From Aliidiomarina sp. (GTDB taxonomy: Bacteria > Pseudomonadota > Gammaproteobacteria > Enterobacterales > Alteromonadaceae): DNA of 64,000 nucleotides. The position numbers were made by a program, and so were the translations under genes. Where the stretch lies: assembly GCF_022565475.1 (NCBI RefSeq), contig NZ_JAIUMR010000009.1:62001-126000 (forward strand), in the 5' to 3' direction. The notes beneath the pieces were generated by a model. It searched no databases. It saw only the letters and a list, made by a program, of their open reading frames with translations, and was not told the DNA's origin. Positions 1 to 7,054 of the stretch are shown one piece after another; the first letter of the stretch is position 1; each line of letters opens with the position of its first letter.

Positions 1-10
1 TTCAATAAAG

Positions 11-48
11 ATACCCCCAATTCCGGACGGTTTTGGGGGTATTTTTTT
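11..48 (+). terminator. Rho-independent terminator of a gene left of the window
   Basis: A perfect 10-bp stem (ATACCCCCAA at 11-20 with TTGGGGGTAT at 33-42) is followed by a run of T on the plus strand. It ends a transcript entering from the left. Bases 49-126 hold no gene; I saw no convincing metA promoter or strong ribosome binding site there. Confidence 0.9.
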
Positions 49-126
49 AACTGCGAATGAGTTGCTCTCCCATAGCTCACATGCGATTATGTTTTTCTTA
101 TTTGTTCACGCGAGTTACACAATCCT

Positions 127-993
127 ATGCCCGTTCTGTTACACCGGCCATTGCCAGCAATTGAAACGTTACAAGCAGAGGGACTTGATATACGTTATGC
201 ACCGAAAGAACGCGGCGACATTCGCATTGGCTTTTTAAACCTGATGCCAGATAAAATAACGACGGAACGGCAATGGCTGCGACTATTTGCGCAGGTCGAT
301 GCGACGATCGAATTCCATTTTTTATTTCTGAATCGCTGGGTCCCAAAGACAACCCCAATTGAACATATTCGTCGCTACTATTCACCCGTCAGTGACTTGT
401 TAAAGCTTGACGCGTTGGTGATTTCTGGTGCGCCACTTGGCACCAAAGAGTATGAAGAAGTCGGTTACTGGGACGAACTCTGCGAAGTCTTTGACTATGC
501 GGATGACATTGCCCAAACCGTCTTGTATTTGTGTTGGGCAGCCAATGCCGCTTTATTTCACGATTACAATATTCCACGCAAGCAAAAAGCACGCAAAATT
601 AGTGGTGTCTATGGTCATCGGATCGTGCGGCCACATCCGCTCATCGAAGGCTTACCAAACGGTGTTCAATTTCCCCATTCGCGTCACGCGGAAGCACGCC
701 AACATCAGTTATTTGCCCATAATGAACTGCAGGTTCTCTTGCATGCACCAAATGCGGGTACGTTTTTGGCGGTCGATGAATTGCGTCGGCGAGCCTTCTT
801 GCTCGGTCATCCCGAGTACGAAGGTGATACGCTCTACACTGAGTTTCGCCGCGATTTCGACAAGGGCCTCTTGCCACACCCGCCGGAATATTACTTTGTC
901 GATGAAGAAGCTAGCGAACTGCCAGAGCCATTCTGGCAAGCCTCCGGTGTGCAGCTGCTGCAAAATTGGCTACACAATTGGATTAAAAAATAA
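127..993 (+). CDS. metA: Homoserine O-succinyltransferase (MetA family)
   Basis: MetA acylates L-homoserine, the first committed step of methionine synthesis in the cytoplasm. The 288-aa protein is a little shorter than the usual 300-310 aa. The family catalytic residues are visible: the Cys in LYLCWAAN (C136) and His and Glu in GHPEYEG (H228, E230). The acyl-donor loop reads GAPLG (residues 101-105). In characterised MetA proteins Gly at this position goes with succinyl-CoA, whereas Glu goes with acetyl-CoA, so I call it a succinyltransferase. No good Shine-Dalgarno precedes the ATG, but the N-terminus aligns with the family from the start. The convergent neighbour, metY, acts on the next step. 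Confidence 0.92.
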   Translation: MPVLLHRPLPAIETLQAEGLDIRYAPKERGDIRIGFLNLMPDKITTERQWLRLFAQVDATIEFHFLFLNRWVPKTTPIEHIRRYYSPVSDLLKLDALVISGAPLGTKEYEEVGYWDELCEVFDYADDIAQTVLYLCWAANAALFHDYNIPRKQKARKISGVYGHRIVRPHPLIEGLPNGVQFPHSRHAEARQHQLFAHNELQVLLHAPNAGTFLAVDELRRRAFLLGHPEYEGDTLYTEFRRDFDKGLLPHPPEYYFVDEEASELPEPFWQASGVQLLQNWLHNWIKK

Positions 994-1055
994 CATCAGA
1001 AACAAAGATCGACGCAGCCTACAAGCCACGTCGACCTACTCTCCCGCTTTGCTAT

Positions 1056-2351
1056 TTAGGCACTTTTCAGATGTGCGCGTTGCGAAGCCTGGAGAGCTTG
1101 TTCTAAGTCAGCAATAATATCGTCAATATGCTCGATACCAATCGACAAGCGCACTAAATTTTCACTCACGCCTGCCTTCGCCAGCTCTTGCAGCGACAAT
1201 TGTCTATGGGTAGTCGATGCCGGATGACACGCTAAGGACTTGGCATCACCGATATTGACCAGACGCAAGAATAATTGCAGTGCGTCGATAAAATTCACCG
1301 CTGCTTGATGCCCGCCTTTTACTGCGAAACTGAGAATACCTGAACCTTTGCCTTGGGTAATTTTCTCTGCCAAGGCGTGATGTTTATCGGTCGCAAGACC
1401 GGCATAGTTCACCCACTCTACCGCAGGATGTTGCTGCAGGTATTCGGCGACACGTTGGGTATTTTCGCAGTGACGTTCCATCCGCAAAGCCAACGTTTCC
1501 AACCCTTGCAGAAAATTAAAAGCACTTTGTGCGGACAGCGCTGAACCGGTATTTCGTAACGGTACCACGCGGGCGCGTCCGATAAACGCCGCCGGCCCTA
1601 ATGCTTCGGTGTACACCACACCATGGTAGGACGGATCTGGTTTATTCAATTGCGGAAACTTCTCCGGATAGTCGGCCCAAGGAAACTTGCCACTATCGAC
1701 AATAATCCCGCCTATCGTCGTACCGTGACCACCGATGTACTTCGTCAGTGCATGCACGACGATATCTGCACCAAATTCAATCGGTTTACACAACACCGGT
1801 GTGGGCACGGTATTGTCAACCACCAAGGGAATACCGTGCGCGTGCGCAATTTCGGCTAATCGCTGAATATCGACGACGTTACCCGCGGGATTGCCGATAG
1901 ACTCACAAAAAAGCAGTTTCGTTTTATCATCAATTAATGCTGCGATGCCGGCGTAGTCATCCGCGTCCGCAAAGCGCACGTCAATGCCTTGCTGTGGCAA
2001 CGAATGGGCGAAGAAATTATACGTACCGCCATAGAGCTGACTGATGCTGACAATATTGTCGCCGGCTGCAGTAATGGTTTGAATGGTGTAGTTAATCGCC
2101 GCCATACCCGAAGCAACAGCTAACGCTCCAACACCACCTTCGATGGCCGCTAAGCGCTGTTCGAGCACCGCATTGGTTGGATTCATGATCCGCGAATAAA
2201 TATTCCCCTCTTCTTTGAGATCAAAAAGATCAGCGCCGTGCTGGGTATCACGAAAGGTAAAGGAGGTGGTTTGATAAATCGGCACCGCGGCTGCTCGGGT
2301 CGTCGCTTCCGCCGAATATCCATGATGTAACGCTAAAGTTTCTAATCGCAT
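1056..2351 (-). CDS. metY: O-acetylhomoserine sulfhydrylase (MetY-type)
   Basis: A PLP-dependent Cys/Met metabolism enzyme that makes homocysteine directly from an acylhomoserine and sulfide. The 431-aa length fits the MetY branch (about 425-440 aa), which is longer than MetB or MetC. PLP is expected on Lys204 in the motif ALTKYIGGHG; the preceding residues bind the cofactor. The reading frame extends upstream to 2399, but I place the start at 2351: AGGAGC sits 8 nt before that ATG, the family N-terminus (MRLETLALHHGY) begins there, and the upstream part would run through the promoter and MetJ-type boxes. It is convergent with metA, 62 bp away. The family name implies O-acetylhomoserine as substrate, although MetA here looks succinyl-specific. 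Confidence 0.9.
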   Translation of the reverse strand: MRLETLALHHGYSAEATTRAAAVPIYQTTSFTFRDTQHGADLFDLKEEGNIYSRIMNPTNAVLEQRLAAIEGGVGALAVASGMAAINYTIQTITAAGDNIVSISQLYGGTYNFFAHSLPQQGIDVRFADADDYAGIAALIDDKTKLLFCESIGNPAGNVVDIQRLAEIAHAHGIPLVVDNTVPTPVLCKPIEFGADIVVHALTKYIGGHGTTIGGIIVDSGKFPWADYPEKFPQLNKPDPSYHGVVYTEALGPAAFIGRARVVPLRNTGSALSAQSAFNFLQGLETLALRMERHCENTQRVAEYLQQHPAVEWVNYAGLATDKHHALAEKITQGKGSGILSFAVKGGHQAAVNFIDALQLFLRLVNIGDAKSLACHPASTTHRQLSLQELAKAGVSENLVRLSIGIEHIDDIIADLEQALQASQRAHLKSA

Positions 2352-2377
2352 GTTGTAAGCTCCTGATTGTGTTTTTT

Positions 2378-2409
2378 GGCATTCTAGCCATTTAGCCATC
2401 TAAATGTCT
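2378..2409 (-). promoter_or_regulatory. Array of four tandem MetJ-type operator boxes
   Basis: Read on the minus strand, four contiguous 8-mers occur: AGACATTT, AGATGGCT, AAATGGCT and AGAATGCC. Compared with the known met-box consensus AGACGTCT they match at 6, 6, 5 and 4 of 8 positions. Head-to-tail 8-bp spacing with the best boxes grouped together is the architecture of MetJ operators. The array covers the metY promoter, so repression by MetJ with S-adenosylmethionine is predicted. Confidence 0.72.
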
Positions 2410-2410
2410 A
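2381..2410 (-). promoter_or_regulatory. metY sigma-70 promoter
   Basis: On the minus strand, TAGACA (2405-2410) is followed after 18 bp by TAGAAT (2381-2386); each matches its consensus hexamer at 5 of 6. Transcription would begin near 2374, about 20 nt before the chosen metY start. It lies entirely inside the MetJ-type array. Confidence 0.7.
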
Positions 2411-2710
2411 CTGTTTTTTTTATTCCGGCTCCGAGCACTAATCGATTTTCATTCTGGCTCGGAGGCGGAATTCATTTTTTTTCGGCTCGGTGCCAAAACG
2501 TCGTCACCGCTGTCAGACATTTATCAATGTGCGAAATCACATGTGTGAAAAAAGCTATCCGTTAGTGATATTGGCTAACAAATTCGTTCATTAGAGACTT
2601 TTAATGGATCGTCATGTCTCTATAAATCAGTAAGTTATAAATATTTTATTAAGTTGGCATGGTTCTCGCATATTCATCGGAAAGTAACTTCGGAATGACG
2701 GACTATTAAA
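2410..2710. other. Intergenic region between metY and the RND operon
   Basis: Three hundred bases without an ORF. Apart from the metY promoter at its left edge it holds several short dyads: ACATT-TATC-AATGT (2517-2530), TCACA-TG-TGTGA (2536-2547) and AGAGAC-N17-GTCTCT (2593-2621). It also holds a sigma-54-like element (2654-2670). No regulator gene lies beside the efflux operon, so which protein binds here is unknown. Confidence 0.5.
2654..2670 (+). promoter_or_regulatory. Possible sigma-54 promoter for the RND operon
   Basis: TTGGCATGGTTCTCGCA keeps the invariant GG-N10-GC spacing of -24/-12 promoters and matches the TGGCA part fully. The -12 half is TCGCA instead of TTGCA. It ends 40 nt before the adaptor start. 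No convincing sigma-70 pair was found. The AGAGAC-N17-GTCTCT dyad 33 nt upstream is a possible activator site, although it is nearer than usual. Confidence 0.3.
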
Positions 2711-3781
2711 ATGAACACTATCTTTGCTCGTACAGCTATTTTCGGACTCACCAGCGCCCTGCTGCTTTCATTGACTGCTTGCGGTAATGCTGGCGGTGCG
2801 CACATGTCAAATCAGCAACCGGCCGCTGAACGCGGTGTGCCGGTTGAAGCCATGCTGGTCAGTCGCGGTGCCGTGCGTGCTAGCCTGCAGGCAAGTGCCA
2901 TCCTCGAAGCGGAAGAAGAAACCGACGTGATCGCTCGCGTTAGCGGCATCGTCGAAGAAGTTTTGGTTGAAGAAGGTGATTATGTTGAACAGGGTCAGCC
3001 GCTTGCTCGCATTGAATCGGCGCGTTATCGCTTGGTTCGTGATCAAATTGCCGCCGAACTGCGTGGTGTCGAACAAGAGTTAACCCGTATGAAGCAGCTG
3101 GCACAGCAGCAAATGGTCAGTACCGAGCAACTCGAGCGGTTACAGTCTCGTCATGACGCGCTCGACGCACAGTTGCAAATCGCCCAACTCGACTTCAGTG
3201 AAAGTGTCATTCGCGCGCCAATCAGTGGTCATATTGCCCATCGCTTTGTGAAAACGGGCAACATGATTCAGGCCTATCAACAAAAAGCACTCTTTCATAT
3301 CGTCAATGACAGTAATCTGCGTGCTACCGTGCATTTACCTGAGCATGCACTCAATAGCATCCGCACTGGCCAGAGCGCTGATCTTGAGCTGCAAGCGAGT
3401 AATTTAACGCAGCAAGTTCATGCTCATGTTACGCGCATTAGCCCAGTGATTGATGCAGCTTCCGGTACCTTCCGAGCGGTGTTAAATATCGATAACAGCG
3501 ACCACACCTTGCGTGCAGGTATGTTCGCTCGGGTTAAACTACACTACGCTGAGAAAGACAACGTCATCCGCATTCCGCATCAAGCACTAATTCGCGTTGA
3601 CCACAGTAACTATGTGTTTGTCGTCAATGACAATAAAGCGCAGCGAATTGAAGTGAATACCGGTATTCGCGAGAACGGTTGGATTGAAGTCGTGCAAGGT
3701 ATCACTGAAGGTACCTCAGTGATTGTAACCGGTCAGAATACGCTTCGTGACGACGCACTCATTGAAGTCATTCAGCTTTAA
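2711..3781 (+). CDS. RND efflux periplasmic adaptor lipoprotein
   Basis: Membrane-fusion subunit linking inner-membrane RND permeases to an outer-membrane channel. A lipoprotein signal ends in LTAC with the lipidated Cys at residue 24. The body shows the expected order: a barrel-sandwich (lipoyl-like) half around residues 70-100 (VEEVLVEEGDYVEQGQ), a coiled-coil hairpin around 110-155, the second lipoyl half (VIRAPISGHIA), a beta-barrel, and a membrane-proximal C-terminal domain (IRIPHQALIRV). At 356 aa it is typical of the family. It starts a four-gene operon and serves two permeases encoded directly downstream. No outer-membrane factor gene is in the operon, so a TolC-like protein encoded elsewhere is needed. 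Confidence 0.9.
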   Translation: MNTIFARTAIFGLTSALLLSLTACGNAGGAHMSNQQPAAERGVPVEAMLVSRGAVRASLQASAILEAEEETDVIARVSGIVEEVLVEEGDYVEQGQPLARIESARYRLVRDQIAAELRGVEQELTRMKQLAQQQMVSTEQLERLQSRHDALDAQLQIAQLDFSESVIRAPISGHIAHRFVKTGNMIQAYQQKALFHIVNDSNLRATVHLPEHALNSIRTGQSADLELQASNLTQQVHAHVTRISPVIDAASGTFRAVLNIDNSDHTLRAGMFARVKLHYAEKDNVIRIPHQALIRVDHSNYVFVVNDNKAQRIEVNTGIRENGWIEVVQGITEGTSVIVTGQNTLRDDALIEVIQL

Positions 3782-3808
3782 TTTTAGCCTTTGCTAGCGA
3801 GAATAATC

Positions 3809-6800
3809 ATGAACAATAAAGGTATCGCAGCGCTTGCCGTTCGCCGTCCGGTCACCATTACCATGGTCACCTTGGCCATCATTTTATTCGGTTTTGTTGG
3901 CCTCGGTCGCTTACCGGTCAATCTCTTGCCCGATCTGAGTTATCCAACCCTTACCGTACGGACGGCTTACCCCGGTGCCGCACCATTGGAAATTGAGCAA
4001 CTGATCAATCGGCCTTTGGAAGAGACCCTTGGTACCGTCCGCGGTGTCCGCAGCATCACCTCCTACGCCCGCGCAGGCCAGTCGGATATCGTTCTCGAGT
4101 TTGTTTGGGGTACTGACATGGACTACGCCAGTATCGAAGTGCGTGAAAAAATGGACATGGTCATGCTCCCGCTCGACGTTGAAAAGCCAGTACTCCTGCG
4201 CTTTAACCCCAATCTCGAACCGATCATGCGCTTAGCGTTGGCCAACCCGCAACAATCCAGCGCCAGCGCACTGCAAGAGATGCGCCGCTATGCCGACGAT
4301 GAACTCAAGCGTCAAATTGAAAGCATTACCGGTGTAGCTGCCGTGCGAATCGGCGGCGGCTACGAAGACGAAGTGCAAGTTCTCATTGATCAGCAACGTG
4401 CCAGTCAGCTCGACATTGATATGCAAGTCATTGTCCAGCGTTTACGTGCAGAGAATATGAACCAAGCCGGTGGTCGTGTGCAGAGTGGCCGCCAAGAATT
4501 TCTCGTCCGTACCGTTAATCAATTCCAAAGTCTTGACGACATTGGCAACATCTACATTGCAACCCGCAATGGCGCCGCCATTCAGCTCAAAGATATTGCT
4601 GAAATTCGCAGCGGCTACAAAGACCGCACGTCCATCAGCCGAGTCAATGGTACCGAAAGCATTGAGTTAAACCTGTACCGTGAAGGCGATGCCAATACCG
4701 TTTTAGTCGCTGACGCTGTACGTTTCCGTTTGCCACACATTCAACGACAATTGCCCGCTGGCTATGAACTTGAAGTGCTTGCCGATCAGTCGACCTTTAT
4801 TCGCAATGCGATTGCCGCCGTGAAAAGTAATGCAATTGTCGGTGGTCTCTTGGCCATGGGTGTCATTCTGCTGTTCCTGCGCCAGCTTGGACCAACCATT
4901 ATTATTTCCTTGGCCATTCCGGTTTCGATTATTGCCACCTTCTTCTTTATGTTTCTCGGTGGTTTAAGCCTGAACTTAATGTCATTGGGAGGGATCGCGT
5001 TAGCGGTCGGTTTGCTCGTTGACAATGCCATTGTTGTGCTCGAAAACATCGACCGACGCAAACAGCTGGGTGATAACCAACGTGACGCTGCCGTGGTCGG
5101 AACTCAAGAAGTTGCCGGTGCAGTCACCGCCGCTACCTTGACCACCTTAGCGGTTTTTATTCCGCTTATTTTCGTCAGTGGCATGGCCGGTCAACTCTTC
5201 ACCGATCAAGCGCTAACTGTGAGTTTTGCCTTAATTGCCTCACTTTTCGTCGCGCTCAGTCTTATTCCTATGCTGGCGAGTCGCGAGTTTAAACGTCATG
5301 CCCAGAGCATTGAGTCAGCAAACTCAGCAGCGCCCCCAACCCGACGCTGGGTGCGCTGGCTCACCTGGCCATTTCGCTTTCTTAGCCGCGTATTCTTTTA
5401 CTGGCTGCCGGTTTTGGTATTTGCCGGCCTGCGAAAGTTAATCAAAGCGATGGGTCTTGCGTTGATTTGGCTATCACGCCCTATTGTCTGGGCATTTGAA
5501 GCTTTGATTAACACCGTCAGTCATCGCCACGCCAGTCTCCTCGCGTCCATGCAGCAGAAGCCTTGGCCCTATTTCCTGCTCTTTGCCACGTTGACGCTGG
5601 CTAGCTTTAGCCTTGCCCCGCGTTTGCAGGTCGAGCTCATTCCACAAATGGAGCAACGCGAGTTTTTTGTCGACATTGAACTGCCTCGCGGTACCCCGAT
5701 TGCAGAAACAGACGCATTTATGGCCAAAGTTGCACAACGTTTGCAGACGGACAATCGCATTGAACGGAGCTATTCGGTCGCCGGCTCAGGCTCATTAATG
5801 CAGGTTAAAGCAAACCAAGGTGGTGACTTTTGGGGCCGCTTTTATGTTGTCATTGAACCGTCAGTAACTGCGGAGCAACGTGATCAAGTCATCGTTGATT
5901 TGCGCGACTTCCTTGATACCCAACCGGACGTACAAGCCACCATCGATTTCCCCGAGTTGGTCAGTATCGATTTGCCACTGGTCGTTGAACTTACCGGCTA
6001 TGAGCTGGAGCCCTTGCTGACGGCAGCCGAAACGCTCTCACAAGCACTCACCGATCATGCAGACTTTGCCGACATCCGCAACGGATTGACCCGTGGTCAG
6101 CCAGAGTTAGAAATCATTTTTGACCACATGCGCATGGCTCATCTCGGTCTCACTGCACCCGACGTCGCCCGTTTGATTAGTACGCAAATTGGCGGCCAAG
6201 TCGCCACCCAGTATAATCTCAACGACCGTCAGATAGATATTCGTGTGCGCTTACCGGATTCGATTCGCCATGATCCGGCGAACGTCCAACAGTTGATCAT
6301 TAATCCTGGTGGCAGCCCTGAAATTCCGCTTAGTGCTATTGCCACCATTCGCCAAGTTACCGGGCCGAGCGAGATCACGCGTCTCGCCCAACAACGTGTT
6401 GCCTTAATTAGCGCGACACCCGCCAGTGGTAATTTGAAATCAGCCGAGCAAAGTCTGCAACACATTCTGCACACCATCACGTTACCAGCCGGCGTTACTG
6501 CCACGGTTGGTGGCCAAAGTGAACTGGTTGAAGAATCATTTCAGTCGCTCATGCTAGCGCTGATGCTTGCGGTTTTCCTCGTTTACTTAGTCATGGCGTC
6601 GCAGTTTGAAAGTTTCGGCCACCCATTTTTAATTATGTTCTCGGTACCATTAGCCGGGGCAGGTTCCGTGATTGGCCTTTGGCTGACGGCAACACCATTG
6701 AGTGTGGTGGTGTTTATCGGCTTGATTATGCTGGCAGGAATTGTCGTCAACAACGCAATTGTCCTAGTCGATCGCATTAATCAGCTGCGTCAAGAAGGCG

Positions 6801-7054
6801 TTGAGAAAATCAGCGCCATTCAGCAAGCCGCTGCTCAGCGGTTACGTCCGATTTTGATGACGACACTGACCACCGTACTTGGCTTGATTCCTTTAGCGCT
6901 GGGAATTGGTGAAGGTGCGGAACTGAGCGCGAGTATGGCGATCACTGTGATTAGTGGTCTACTCTTTGCGACCCTGCTCACCCTTCTATTCATTCCGTTG
7001 GTTTATCAACTGTTTGACCGCAAGCAGTTCACCGCCGGAGGTCAGCATGACTAA
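3809..7054 (+). CDS. RND efflux permease 1 (HAE1/AcrB-like family)
   Basis: Proton-driven inner-membrane pump subunit of 1081 aa. The N-terminus (RRPVTITMVTLAIILFGFVGL) is the first membrane helix of AcrB-like pumps, followed by the porter domain (YPGAAPLEIEQLI). The TM4 proton-relay motif reads LLVDNAIVVLENI: the first relay Asp is kept, but the second is Asn, a variant seen in several RND subfamilies. Residues of about 494-570 hold an unusually long stretch rich in Trp, Phe and Arg between TM6 and TM7, which explains the excess over the usual 1020-1050 aa. I prefer the ATG at 3809 over the in-frame TTG at 3791. It overlaps the next permease by 8 nt. Confidence 0.9.
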   Translation: MNNKGIAALAVRRPVTITMVTLAIILFGFVGLGRLPVNLLPDLSYPTLTVRTAYPGAAPLEIEQLINRPLEETLGTVRGVRSITSYARAGQSDIVLEFVWGTDMDYASIEVREKMDMVMLPLDVEKPVLLRFNPNLEPIMRLALANPQQSSASALQEMRRYADDELKRQIESITGVAAVRIGGGYEDEVQVLIDQQRASQLDIDMQVIVQRLRAENMNQAGGRVQSGRQEFLVRTVNQFQSLDDIGNIYIATRNGAAIQLKDIAEIRSGYKDRTSISRVNGTESIELNLYREGDANTVLVADAVRFRLPHIQRQLPAGYELEVLADQSTFIRNAIAAVKSNAIVGGLLAMGVILLFLRQLGPTIIISLAIPVSIIATFFFMFLGGLSLNLMSLGGIALAVGLLVDNAIVVLENIDRRKQLGDNQRDAAVVGTQEVAGAVTAATLTTLAVFIPLIFVSGMAGQLFTDQALTVSFALIASLFVALSLIPMLASREFKRHAQSIESANSAAPPTRRWVRWLTWPFRFLSRVFFYWLPVLVFAGLRKLIKAMGLALIWLSRPIVWAFEALINTVSHRHASLLASMQQKPWPYFLLFATLTLASFSLAPRLQVELIPQMEQREFFVDIELPRGTPIAETDAFMAKVAQRLQTDNRIERSYSVAGSGSLMQVKANQGGDFWGRFYVVIEPSVTAEQRDQVIVDLRDFLDTQPDVQATIDFPELVSIDLPLVVELTGYELEPLLTAAETLSQALTDHADFADIRNGLTRGQPELEIIFDHMRMAHLGLTAPDVARLISTQIGGQVATQYNLNDRQIDIRVRLPDSIRHDPANVQQLIINPGGSPEIPLSAIATIRQVTGPSEITRLAQQRVALISATPASGNLKSAEQSLQHILHTITLPAGVTATVGGQSELVEESFQSLMLALMLAVFLVYLVMASQFESFGHPFLIMFSVPLAGAGSVIGLWLTATPLSVVVFIGLIMLAGIVVNNAIVLVDRINQLRQEGVEKISAIQQAAAQRLRPILMTTLTTVLGLIPLALGIGEGAELSASMAITVISGLLFATLLTLLFIPLVYQLFDRKQFTAGGQHD

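Noticed and set aside
1009-1034. TCGACG/CGTCGA dyad between metA and metY as terminator
   Set aside because: Six-bp arms, 14-nt spacer and no T tract on either strand; too weak to call.
428-1117. A 229-codon open frame overlapping metA
   Set aside because: It is a shifted-frame shadow of metA with Ser/Met/His-rich low-complexity composition and no ribosome binding site.
2527-2547. CRP-like site upstream of the RND operon
   Set aside because: The TGTG/TCACA pair has a 4-bp rather than 6-bp spacer and the other dyad is in the reverse order, so it does not fit the CRP consensus.
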